Assembly: GCF_050433505.1 (NCBI RefSeq)
Contig: NZ_JBNPXC010000001.1
Location: 248,001-312,000 of the forward strand
Source: Methanobacterium_D oryzae
GTDB taxonomy: Archaea; Methanobacteriota; Methanobacteria; Methanobacteriales; Methanobacteriaceae
Reading direction: 5' to 3'
Length of the DNA: 64,000 bases
The position numbers and the translations under genes are program-made. Below, one piece after another: positions 7,606 to 15,632 of this stretch. Position 1 is the first letter of the stretch. Every line of letters begins with the position of its first letter. The notes beneath the pieces are model-generated. The model made no database searches. It saw only the letters and a program-made list of their open reading frames with translations, and had not been told where the DNA came from.

Positions 7606-7986
7606 TTGGATAATAATTCAAATAAAGAGAAAGACCAAAAACAGATTGATCTAACACGAAAACAGGTTCTCATGGCCAATGAAAGAACTTTTAATTCATG
7701 GGTACGTTCAGGATTAACAGCAGTAGTTGGTGGTTTATTCATAGCCCGATTTTTAGGTGAAGGAGTAAAATCTCCCGTAATAACTGCTATTGGGATTATT
7801 TTTATATTATCAAGTATGGGTTTTTACATAGTTGGATATTTACGTTATAAAGAAGATATTGAAAGAGTACATGGAAAAGAAGCAAAAAGAAGTGTTTCAA
7901 CAAGAATAACAATGACTACGAGCATTGCCCTTATATTCAGTTCCATTTTGTCATTGGCATTGATATATCAATATTATTCCATGTGA
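7606..7986 (+). CDS. DUF202 (YidH-type) membrane protein
   Basis: A 126-residue protein with a polar N-terminus, then LMANERTFNSWVRSGLTAVVGGLF, the typical DUF202 motif (AxERTFLxWxRT), and three transmembrane helices. The function of the family is unknown. The start is TTG 7606, supported by GGAGGG at 7595-7600. The next gene is convergent, 2 nt beyond the stop. Confidence 0.8.
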   Translation: MDNNSNKEKDQKQIDLTRKQVLMANERTFNSWVRSGLTAVVGGLFIARFLGEGVKSPVITAIGIIFILSSMGFYIVGYLRYKEDIERVHGKEAKRSVSTRITMTTSIALIFSSILSLALIYQYYSM

Positions 7987-7988
7987 TT

Positions 7989-8585
7989 CTATTTAAAAAT
8001 CCTTTCAATAAATGGAATAGACATATATGCCAGCGAACTCCATGAAGGACTTATAAAAGTTAATCCAATTGCAAGTAATGAGGCAGCAGGCAATAATAAA
8101 TTTCTTTTTCTGATCCTATGTACATCTTCATCAGTTACTTCATTAACTGTAAACTTCTTTTCTGTAGCATAATACCAGCTTAATGCAGATAATAAACCAA
8201 TCCCAAGCATATTAATGTCAAAAAAGATTTGTGCAGATTGTAGGTCACCATATTCTCCTGTTAAAGATGTTGAAAAAGGTACCAATGCAACAAAAAGGAG
8301 CCATATGATTGTTATCCATAAAAGAGGAGTATTAACACGTTTAATATAATAAAACTGACTATGATTAACCTTCCAAAATATTGCAAGAAGTATAAAGCTC
8401 AATGCATATGTAAATAACTTCGGAATTAAGTCAATTAAAAAAGAATGTATAGTTGCATCCTGTACTGGACTTGTTAATTGAGGAACGCTGAGATTTAAAA
8501 CCAATAAAGTCATTGCAATAGCAAATATGCCATCAACAAGCGTTTCAATACGTTTACTGTTTTCCCAATGAGATTTCCGTGTCAT
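7989..8585 (-). CDS. TMEM175-family (DUF1211) putative potassium channel
   Basis: A 198-residue protein with about five to six helices, starting with the TMEM175 helix-1 signature: KRIETLVDGIFAIAMTLLVLNL (family core near R-x-E-A/T-x-x-DG-x-F-A-I-A-x-T-L-L-V). Prokaryotic single-repeat TMEM175 proteins form tetrameric K+-selective leak channels. GGATAAG precedes the ATG. Its stop is 2 nt from the stop of the DUF202 gene (convergent). Family call good; channel function inferred. Confidence 0.82.
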   Translation of the reverse strand: MTRKSHWENSKRIETLVDGIFAIAMTLLVLNLSVPQLTSPVQDATIHSFLIDLIPKLFTYALSFILLAIFWKVNHSQFYYIKRVNTPLLWITIIWLLFVALVPFSTSLTGEYGDLQSAQIFFDINMLGIGLLSALSWYYATEKKFTVNEVTDEDVHRIRKRNLLLPAASLLAIGLTFISPSWSSLAYMSIPFIERIFK

Positions 8586-8602
8586 CTTATCCGTATCCTT
8601 AA

Positions 8603-9706
8603 TTATAATTTAATTAACTCATATTCCATGCTTCCTAAACCTATTTTTTCCCCGTATTTCATCTGAATATCTCCCTCAATTTTCTCATACAATCCTCTGA
8701 ATTTATCTTTCCCTTTTTCATGATTATGATCTAAAAGAGAGTGTTTAAACCCACATTGTTGATTTACAAGGTCATAACTTGCCATATCAAGAGCTACAGG
8801 ATCATTTGATGCTAATATTCCAATATCTGGAACTATTGGAGAATCACTCCACGGAACACAGTCGCAGTCAGGCGTTATATCCATAAGGAAGTTAATATAA
8901 CAAACTTTATCCTGTTTATTTTTAACTACACCATAAGCATATTCAGCCATTTTTTCGATGAATGGCTGTATTGTAGCAGGGTCAAGATCTATTACTGATT
9001 CAGGACACACCATTAGGCAGTTATTACATGCAATACATGCTTCATAATTTATTTTAGTCTTTCCATTTTCAGCGTACATCACAGAAATTGGACATGCTGC
9101 CATGCATTTACCACAACTTATACATTCTTCTGATATTACTGGTTTAGCACATTCATGTTGCTCTAATTTACCTGCAGGTGAGGCACATCCCATTGCAAGG
9201 TTTTTTATAGCCCCACCAAATCCGCTCATTCCATGACCTTTAAAATGAGAAAGTACAACCATTGAGTCTGACTTTTCTATATCTCCCGCAATTTTAGCAT
9301 GTTTAAAGTGTTTTAAATTAATTTCAACTTCAATCTCATTTTCTCCTCTAATTCCATCTGCAATTATAAGGGGTGCTCCTGCAACTGCATAATCGAAACC
9401 ATGTAATATTGCAATATTAAGGTGATCAATTGAATTATGCCTGCTTCCATAGTAAAGAGTGTTTGTATCGGTTAAAAATGGCTTAGCTCCCACTTTTTTC
9501 ACTTCATCGACAATTTGTCTTACAAAAACAGGATTTATATAAGAGTCATTTCCTTTCTCACCAAAATGAAGCTTAATTGCAGTTAAATCGCCTTTATTAA
9601 TGATATCTTCAAAACCTGCAGTTTTAAAAAGTTTCTTTATTTTATTTATCTTATTTTCCCTGCTGTTTCTTGATCTGAAATCTGAAAAATAAACTTTACT
9701 TACCAT
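8603..9706 (-). CDS. DUF362 protein with two 4Fe-4S clusters
   Basis: A 367-residue protein. The N-terminal DUF362 part has LTAIKLHFGEKGNDSYINP and SHFKGHGMSGFGGAIKNLAMG. A 2[4Fe-4S] ferredoxin domain follows at about residues 190-235, with CISCGKCMAACPISV and CIACNNCLMVCPESV, and then a C-terminal DUF362 segment. DUF362 proteins are iron-sulfur proteins of unknown function, common in methanogens and other anaerobes. GGTGAT fixes the ATG. The neighbour is an isomerase-like TIM barrel on the same strand, 61 nt upstream. Confidence 0.85.
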   Translation of the reverse strand: MVSKVYFSDFRSRNSRENKINKIKKLFKTAGFEDIINKGDLTAIKLHFGEKGNDSYINPVFVRQIVDEVKKVGAKPFLTDTNTLYYGSRHNSIDHLNIAILHGFDYAVAGAPLIIADGIRGENEIEVEINLKHFKHAKIAGDIEKSDSMVVLSHFKGHGMSGFGGAIKNLAMGCASPAGKLEQHECAKPVISEECISCGKCMAACPISVMYAENGKTKINYEACIACNNCLMVCPESVIDLDPATIQPFIEKMAEYAYGVVKNKQDKVCYINFLMDITPDCDCVPWSDSPIVPDIGILASNDPVALDMASYDLVNQQCGFKHSLLDHNHEKGKDKFRGLYEKIEGDIQMKYGEKIGLGSMEYELIKL

Positions 9707-9767
9707 TTAATCACCAAAAATGTTTTAATTAAAATAATATACATTATATTTTCAATTTTAAGATTAT

Positions 9768-10523
9768 TCATACAAATCCATTAGAAAGGAGCAAATCACG
9801 GCTTTTGAGGATATTATCATAGTTATTTAACTCAATTATACCTTTATCTACACCATTAAGTAATTTAAGATCAAAAGTCCCTTCTCCCAGCGCCAAATGT
9901 TGGTCTTTTTCCCCATCATTGTCATTCAAGTGATAATACGCTATTTTTTTCATTTTAAAAAATAATTCAGGATCATCACTTGTATTTGCGTGTCCTGTAT
10001 CCACTGTAGCATAAGAACTACATTCTTCAACAAAGAATTCATGTTCCTGAGCATTGTTACAGAAATATGCGTATCTGTTGGGCATATTTTCCACAGAAAA
10101 TTTTATTCCCCTTTCTTCTGCGTACTCATTAGCTTTTTGGAGGGTTTCAACAGAATAACCCATCCCTAAATCCCTTATTCTATCTTCTAGCCTATGAATC
10201 ATGCCAGGATGTGTTGTAATGGCTTTTGCACCAATATGAGATGCAAAATTGACAGTTTCATTTAGCTGTTTTAATGTTTCTTCTCTTATCCCTGGATTCA
10301 AGCTTGCAGGATTTAGATCTATTGTTGGCGTATGTAAAAAAACATCGATGTTATATGAATCAAATACCTCAAACTCTTTTTTATCAATTGATAACATATT
10401 TCTAGGCCAGTAAGGACCTTCGCAGAGCATTTCCATTAGTTGAAATCCGTCTTTTGAAGCTGTTTCTAAAAATTGTTCCAGTGAACTCATAAATAGAGCC
10501 AGTGTAGAGAATCCTATTTTCAT
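9768..10523 (-). CDS. Xylose-isomerase-like TIM-barrel protein (sugar phosphate isomerase/epimerase family)
   Basis: A 251-residue protein of the AP endonuclease 2/xylose isomerase-like barrel family. Metal-site motifs are visible: TTHPGM, FSVENMPNR (Glu), ATVDTGHANT (Asp/His) and YYHLNDNDGEKDQHLALGEGTFD near the C-terminus. The substrate cannot be told from sequence: sugar isomerase, epimerase or endonuclease IV-like. A GTGATATC ribosome site precedes the ATG. It may be cotranscribed with the downstream DUF362 gene. Confidence 0.78.
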   Translation of the reverse strand: MKIGFSTLALFMSSLEQFLETASKDGFQLMEMLCEGPYWPRNMLSIDKKEFEVFDSYNIDVFLHTPTIDLNPASLNPGIREETLKQLNETVNFASHIGAKAITTHPGMIHRLEDRIRDLGMGYSVETLQKANEYAEERGIKFSVENMPNRYAYFCNNAQEHEFFVEECSSYATVDTGHANTSDDPELFFKMKKIAYYHLNDNDGEKDQHLALGEGTFDLKLLNGVDKGIIELNNYDNILKSRDLLLSNGFV

Positions 10524-10589
10524 GATATCACTTTTATAGCTATATCCTTTAATTATATTTTTATTACAGTTCCAGATATAACCAAAATA

Positions 10590-10643
10590 TTTATATATAA
10601 AACTGATATATCAAATTTTGACATAATAATTTTTGATATATTT
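10590..10643 (+). promoter_or_regulatory. PadR-gene promoter with repeated TGATATAT operator
   Basis: A TATA-like TTTATATATAAAA (about 10590-10602) is followed at once by the palindrome TGATATATCA (10604-10613). A second TGATATAT at 10634-10641 lies exactly 30 bp (about three helical turns) further on. A dimeric PadR repressor binding both sites would cover the transcription start, giving autoregulation of the exporter operon. This is inferred from position and symmetry. Confidence 0.55.
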
Positions 10644-10670
10644 AAAAAAAAGAAATAAGGAGGTTAATAG

Positions 10671-11186
10671 ATGGATGATGAAGAAGCACCTTCAAGGAAT
10701 AATTCTAATGAATCTAAATCAGAATGTAGTTTTGGAGATGAAGAATTAAAAGAAATGGAAGAATCCATGAAAGCACATGCTGAACTCATTAAAAGTATGT
10801 CTAAATACGAAAAAAAGTTAATGAAAGGCTTAATGAGAGGTTTTGCAAATACCATGATATTGTGGCTCATTAGCCGAAAAAGACAACATGGATACGAAAT
10901 TATGACTAAGCTTCATGAATCTACTCCCTATGAAAAAAAAATGCCCAGTGCAAGTAAAATATATCCCGTACTGCACGATCTGGAAAGGCATAAAATGATA
11001 AAAGGATCATGGGAGCATCATGGAAAAAGGAAAGTAAAATACTATGAAATTACCAAGGAAGGAGAAGAAACTCTTTGTAGATTTAGGATAATGGCCCAGT
11101 TTGCAAAGAAAAATAAATCAAGCCTTTTTTTAGAATTTATGAAAGATATGTTAGTCCATGACGATAACGAATATAATAGGGGCTGA
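10671..11186 (+). CDS. PadR family transcriptional regulator
   Basis: A 171-residue protein: an acidic, Ser/Glu-rich N-terminal 40 residues, a basic helix, then the PadR winged helix (WLISRKRQHGYEIMTKLHES, ASKIYPVLHDLERHKMIKGSWE, KVKYYEITKEGEETL). PadR proteins usually repress adjacent exporter genes. It begins the operon PadR, ABC ATPase, ABC-2 permease, PQQ-propeller; the gap to the ATPase gene is only 5 nt. GGAGG precedes the ATG. Confidence 0.88.
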   Translation: MDDEEAPSRNNSNESKSECSFGDEELKEMEESMKAHAELIKSMSKYEKKLMKGLMRGFANTMILWLISRKRQHGYEIMTKLHESTPYEKKMPSASKIYPVLHDLERHKMIKGSWEHHGKRKVKYYEITKEGEETLCRFRIMAQFAKKNKSSLFLEFMKDMLVHDDNEYNRG

Positions 11187-11191
11187 ATTAT

Positions 11192-12289
11192 ATGAAATAC
11201 GCTATAGAAACATCTGATCTTACAAAACAATACGGTGATTTCCTAGCTGTTGATGCTCTAAATATGAAAGTTAGAGATAAAACCATATTCGGATTTTTAG
11301 GTCCAAATGGTGCTGGAAAAACCACTACTATAAAAATGCTTACCTGTTTAATCCTTCCAACATCTGGAACAGCCAGTGTTGCGGGTTATAACGTTTTAAA
11401 AAATCCTGATGATGTTAGGCAAAAAATAGGAATGGTACCTCAACTTGTAAGTCTTTATGGAGATCTTACGGTTAAGGAAAATGTATATCTCTGTGCTGAC
11501 TATTATGGACTTCCAACTGATCTAAAAGAAAGCAGAGCAGCTGAACTAATGGAAATGGTAGACATAAAATACGCTGAAGATAAACTGGTAAAACAGCTTT
11601 CTGGAGGTATGAAACAAAAAGCTTCAGTAGTTGCAAGTTTAATACACCAACCAGATATTTTATTCTTAGATGAACCTACAATAGGTCTTGATCCAACAAC
11701 AAAGAGAGTTTTATGGGATTTAGTCGAAGAATTAAACTCTGAAGGGCGTACCATAATCTTATGTTCACATGACATGTATGAAGTAGAATTACTCTGCGAT
11801 GATGTTGGGATTGTGAATCAAGGTAAACTTGCTGCTTTTGATACTCCTCAAGGGCTTAAAGACACCATGATGCAAGAAATTAAAGATGAAAGAGGGCCAA
11901 TAACCTCTAATGTCTCTGAAGCCCTTGGAAAAATACTTGAAGAGACCAATCCAGGAGATACGAAGGCAGTAGAATATCTAAAATGGGGTATGGGGCAAAA
12001 TGACCCGCATTTAAAAGAATTAAGCGTTATGATAAAAAATATGGATGAGAAAATGTTGAATCATCTTAATAATTTACCCATAGTTCATGATGTTACAGAA
12101 CACGCATCTGGAAGAATAACTATGGATATAGATGACGAAGATGACGCAATAACAAATGTCATAGCAGATATAATTGAACATGGAGGAAATATCACTTCCA
12201 TAGCTACAAAAGACCCCTCCTTAGAAGAAGTTTTCATGAGAGTTACCTCTAAAAAGACACAAGAAGGTGTAGAAAATGGTGGAAACTAA
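11192..12289 (+). CDS. ABC transporter ATP-binding protein (drug/ABC-2 exporter type)
   Basis: A 365-residue ATPase with Walker A GPNGAGKTTT, Q-loop VPQ, signature LSGGMKQ, Walker B ILFLDEPTIGLD and H-loop CSHDMYE. The C-terminal extension (from about residue 215) is longer than in typical DrrA-type subunits and has an acidic stretch near DIDDEDD. It drives the ABC-2 permease encoded next, overlapping by 14 nt. The substrate is unknown: drugs, lipids or cell-wall precursors. Regulation is probably by the PadR protein encoded just upstream. Confidence 0.92.
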   Translation: MKYAIETSDLTKQYGDFLAVDALNMKVRDKTIFGFLGPNGAGKTTTIKMLTCLILPTSGTASVAGYNVLKNPDDVRQKIGMVPQLVSLYGDLTVKENVYLCADYYGLPTDLKESRAAELMEMVDIKYAEDKLVKQLSGGMKQKASVVASLIHQPDILFLDEPTIGLDPTTKRVLWDLVEELNSEGRTIILCSHDMYEVELLCDDVGIVNQGKLAAFDTPQGLKDTMMQEIKDERGPITSNVSEALGKILEETNPGDTKAVEYLKWGMGQNDPHLKELSVMIKNMDEKMLNHLNNLPIVHDVTEHASGRITMDIDDEDDAITNVIADIIEHGGNITSIATKDPSLEEVFMRVTSKKTQEGVENGGN

Positions 12290-13475
12290 AAAAATATGGT
12301 GGATGATTAAAAAGGACCTTCTGGTTCTATGGAGACATAAACCACGTTTAATTTCAATATTTTTATTCCCCATAATTATGATAACCCTTTTCGGTTATGG
12401 TATGGGAGGAGAACTAACAAATATTCCAATTGTTGTGGTTTCACAAAGTGATGGTCAAGTAACTGATGCTACCCTTAATGCAATTAAGGGAATGAGTCTG
12501 TATGATGTTAAAGACATAATAACAGATCCTGATAAGGCAAAACAGATGGTTGAAAGTGGTGAGGTAAGAGCAGCTATAATTTTACCCACAAATTATGATA
12601 ATATGACGGATAATCAGCCTAAAAGTGTGTTATTTGAGGTTGATTCATCGGATCAGATGGCCACTACTGCAGTTCTTCCAGCCACACAGGCACTGTTTAG
12701 TCAAATTTCAAATGAATTAGGTATGCAGAAGCTTGAAGCTATGAATTTAACACCGTCTGCTTCGTCCTCATCTATACAAGTCCAGCAAAGTTCAGTTCAA
12801 GCACAGCAACAGTCTCTTGATATAAAGGGCATAATGAGTTCAATTAACTTCCAAATAAACAGATTATATGGAGATATCGCATACATAGATTTCCTTGTGC
12901 CAGCAGTTCTAGCTATGACAGTTATGATGGGAGCTATGATGAGTATGGGAGAGTCATTAGCAGGGGAACGTGAACGAGGTGAACTTGCTAGGCTTTTTAT
13001 GACCCCTACCAGCATTTCTACTGTAGTAGGTGGTAAAATCATATCAAGACTAGTTATTCAAACTGCTACTGCCCTGGTACTGATTGGTGCAGCCATAGTA
13101 CTGTTTAATATCACTATAAGCGGTAGCATGTTACTTACGATACTCCTATTGGTACTTACCGCATTATGTTTTGTAGGTTTTGGGATAATGGTTTCCGCTA
13201 GAGTCAGTACTCAGGAGGATTACGTCCAGATGGTGATGCCTTTCTCCATGCCTATGATGTTTGTATCTGGTGTTTTCTACCCTATTGAAACCATGCCCTG
13301 GATATTCCAGAAAATAGCCTATATAGCACCTTTAACATATGCTAACAATGCTTTAAGAGGAGTAATGTTAAAAGGAGCAGGTATCGGAGATATATGGATA
13401 GAAATAGCCGTACTTTTAGGATTTACTGCCCTATTCTTTATAATGGGCGTTACAAGATTTAATAGGGATATTTAA
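12276..13475 (+). CDS. ABC-2 type transporter permease
   Basis: A 399-residue protein of the ABC-2 family: one N-terminal helix (about residues 23-42), a large external domain with Q/S-rich stretches, and five C-terminal helices. GESLAGERERGELARLFMTPTS is the typical cytoplasmic coupling segment. The ATG lies inside the end of the ATPase gene, so translation is coupled. The pair forms an exporter. Confidence 0.9.
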   Translation: MVETKKIWWMIKKDLLVLWRHKPRLISIFLFPIIMITLFGYGMGGELTNIPIVVVSQSDGQVTDATLNAIKGMSLYDVKDIITDPDKAKQMVESGEVRAAIILPTNYDNMTDNQPKSVLFEVDSSDQMATTAVLPATQALFSQISNELGMQKLEAMNLTPSASSSSIQVQQSSVQAQQQSLDIKGIMSSINFQINRLYGDIAYIDFLVPAVLAMTVMMGAMMSMGESLAGERERGELARLFMTPTSISTVVGGKIISRLVIQTATALVLIGAAIVLFNITISGSMLLTILLLVLTALCFVGFGIMVSARVSTQEDYVQMVMPFSMPMMFVSGVFYPIETMPWIFQKIAYIAPLTYANNALRGVMLKGAGIGDIWIEIAVLLGFTALFFIMGVTRFNRDI

Positions 13476-13507
13476 AAAGTAAAAATCAACAAAAATACAT
13501 TTAAAAG

Positions 13508-14752
13508 GTGATTAAACTGTTCGAAAAAAAGAACTTATTCATAGGATTCATTATAATGTGTCTTTTAGCAGGCCCAGTTTCATTGGCACCTGTTTCAGCA
13601 CAGGACTGGAACATGTTCCATGCCAATTTGAATCATACAGGATATTTAGATGAAGCTTCAGATTTTACTCCTGAAACATGGCTTTTTAAAGCTCAAGGAG
13701 CAATAAAATCCACTCCTGCAATTTCAGATAAAACATTGTACTTCGGTTCTACAAACGGAACATTATATGCTTTAAATTTAGATGATGGTACACGAGTATG
13801 GGATTACCTTACTGGAGGAAGTATTCTATCTTCCCCAATAGCAAATGGAGATAATATTTACTTCGGTTCTATGGACGGTTACCTCTATGCTTTAAATAAG
13901 AAAAATGGAGATTTTATATGGAAATATAAAACAGGTAATTCCATTGAATCATCTCCAGCAATAGCTAATGGAACAATCTATATCGGGGCAAATGATAATC
14001 GATTATACGCTATAACTGCTGATAATGGTACAATGAAATGGGAGTTTGAAAGTAAAAACGCCATAAAATCATCTCCAGCAGTATATAACGAAAGTGTATA
14101 CTTTGGATCAGATGATGGAAAAATATATTCTCTAAATAAAGAAGATGGTTCTAAAATATGGGAATATGATACCGGAGGTGCAGTAAGATCTTCTCCAGCT
14201 ATTACTAATGATACTTTATATCAGGGTACTGATAATGGAGTATTTTACGCATTATACACCACTAATGGAACATCTAAATGGTCATATGACTTTGGAGATC
14301 CTGTAAGATCATCAGCGCTTCTTGATTCAGATGACAACAGTCTGTTTATAGGTGCTGACAATGGAAATATTACATGTCTCGATATGAGAGATGGAAAACT
14401 TAAATGGTCAGCAGAAGTGGGAAATGTAAAATCAACCCCTGCATTAATGGGAGATTACATCGTAGTTACTTCAGAAAGTGGAACAGTGCACATATTAAAC
14501 AAATTCACTGGTAAAGAAGAATGGAGTTATTCACCAGGATACTACCTATTTAACTCTGCATTTAGCTCATCACCTATTGTATATGGAGATGAAATATACG
14601 CAGGTGGTGAAGATGGCTATATGTATGCATTGAATAATGTAAAGAAAACTGGACCAACTTCAATCTACATATATTACGTGGCAGGAATAGCAGTTGTAAT
14701 AGTAGCTGCATTTATTGCCTTTAGAGTAATTAGAGGAAGAATGAAGAAATAG
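13508..14752 (+). CDS. Surface PQQ-like beta-propeller protein
   Basis: A protein of about 411-414 residues with a signal peptide (KKNLFIGFIIMCLLAGPVSL), repeated propeller blades containing YFGSxxGxLYALN and (T/A)GxxIxSSPAI, and a C-terminal helix (about residues 385-408) with a basic tail. It is thus anchored outside the membrane, with a BamB/PQQ_2-like fold; it probably binds a partner or polymer. The start is unusual: the frame opens at GTG 13508, but that GTG is part of an AGGTGAT ribosome site whose properly spaced start would be the in-frame CTG 13517. It is the last gene of the PadR exporter operon and is followed by a strong terminator. Confidence 0.8.
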   Translation: MIKLFEKKNLFIGFIIMCLLAGPVSLAPVSAQDWNMFHANLNHTGYLDEASDFTPETWLFKAQGAIKSTPAISDKTLYFGSTNGTLYALNLDDGTRVWDYLTGGSILSSPIANGDNIYFGSMDGYLYALNKKNGDFIWKYKTGNSIESSPAIANGTIYIGANDNRLYAITADNGTMKWEFESKNAIKSSPAVYNESVYFGSDDGKIYSLNKEDGSKIWEYDTGGAVRSSPAITNDTLYQGTDNGVFYALYTTNGTSKWSYDFGDPVRSSALLDSDDNSLFIGADNGNITCLDMRDGKLKWSAEVGNVKSTPALMGDYIVVTSESGTVHILNKFTGKEEWSYSPGYYLFNSAFSSSPIVYGDEIYAGGEDGYMYALNNVKKTGPTSIYIYYVAGIAVVIVAAFIAFRVIRGRMKK

Positions 14753-14762
14753 ATTTAAATAT

Positions 14763-14790
14763 GTAGGATTTTTTCCTACTTCTTTTTTAG
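14763..14790 (+). terminator. Terminator after the PadR-ABC-propeller operon
   Basis: GTAGGA-TTTTT-TCCTAC followed by TTCTTTTTT, just after the stop codon. A clear stem plus U-tract. Confidence 0.7.
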
Positions 14791-14944
14791 TTTTAATAAA
14801 ATAAGAGATAATAACTCAATTATAGAGTATATTTAAAAATACAAGAGTTTCAATATTTTTTAATTAAAACTAGTTTTTATTAATTAATTTAAAATAAAAT
14901 AAAAATGAAACCATATGGTTTCAATTTGGAGCTATTTCACTGAT

Positions 14945-15217
14945 TTATTTGCAAAGCTGTATTTCAATAGCTGAAACGTTTGTCGCTGTGCCTTCATTGC
15001 TCATGATTTCTTCTGTGCATATATCTATACTGCCTATATCCACATCAGTTATAAACCTATTTCTCACGATTTCTGCTACGTCGACAGCTCTACTTATGGC
15101 CCTTCCACGTGCTTTTAATATCACTTCTGATGTTCCGCCGTTCATTTGAGTTACAACAGCTAAAACGTAGTTCATTACAGGTTTATTTCCAATGTATACA
15201 ACATTTTCCTCTGACAT
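14945..15217 (-). CDS. albA: DNA/RNA-binding protein Alba
   Basis: A 90-residue Alba (Sac10b) protein: MSEENVVYIGNKPVMNYVLAVVTQ, KARGRAISRAVDVAEIVRNRF, and a C-terminal VSAIEIQL strand. Alba dimers coat DNA and RNA in archaea. The open frame extends to 15289, but the start is ATG 15215-15217, since GGAGGT sits just before it and the family begins here. The upstream extension would read through a hairpin. Its leader is unusual: an array of four hairpins (15262-15369) lies directly upstream, bounded on its far side by a second copy of the ribosome-site sequence. Confidence 0.92.
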   Translation of the reverse strand: MSEENVVYIGNKPVMNYVLAVVTQMNGGTSEVILKARGRAISRAVDVAEIVRNRFITDVDIGSIDICTEEIMSNEGTATNVSAIEIQLCK

Positions 15218-15261
15218 CACTTTAACCTCCAAATATGTAATATTTGGGACCGTCGAACACT

Positions 15262-15369
15262 GTAAAAATCTATGATTTTGACGCAACAAAAGCGAAGCTT
15301 TTGCTTGCTATGTGTTCTGGTCATTCGAAATCAATGATTTCGAAAGGTTCGAAAAATCTTCGATTTTTC
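15262..15369. repeat. Array of four triloop hairpins in the alba leader
   Basis: Four inverted repeats with 3-nt loops in 108 nt: GTAAAAATC-TAT-GATTTTGAC (15262-15282, one mismatch), CAAAAGC-GAA-GCTTTTG (15287-15303), TTCGAAATC-AAT-GATTTCGAA (15324-15344, perfect) and GAAAAATC-TTC-GATTTTTC (15351-15369, perfect). AACCTCCAAA occurs on both sides (15224-15233 and 15372-15381); on the minus strand this is the alba ribosome site TTTGGAGGTT and its copy. The pattern looks like insertion or expansion of a hairpin element inside the leader. Similar arrays lie at 29946 and 39592. Confidence 0.75.
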
Positions 15370-15381
15370 TCAACCTCCAAA

Positions 15382-15632
15382 GAATAACCATGTTAATTTG
15401 GTCTATAAATTATAATATTATTTAGTCATGTAATTAATATATATAGTTTATGTTTTGCATACCTCTTTTTGAGACTTTAAAATAATTATAAATAGGAATT
15501 ATGAAGTATAACACTTCATTAGCTATTTTTTTATTAAATAAATCAGTTGATAAACTTCAATAATAAAATTATTGGCTAAATAATAATAGAAATAAAAATT
15601 TTATAAAAATTTATTTTTGAATAACTATTCCA
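15382..15632. other. AT-rich spacer between alba and the response regulator gene
   Basis: No gene was seen. It holds the minus-strand promoter of alba, with TATA-like AT tracts around 15400-15420 and 15438-15450. No other structure was recognised. Confidence 0.4.

Noticed and set aside
7399..7742. Open frames on both strands between budA and the DUF202 gene
   Set aside because: They overlap the ends of well-supported genes in other frames and show no motif or ribosome site; low-complexity hydrophobic shadow.
15218..15289. N-terminal extension of Alba to 15289
   Set aside because: It would translate a hairpin and the ribosome site itself; GGAGGT and family length support ATG 15217.
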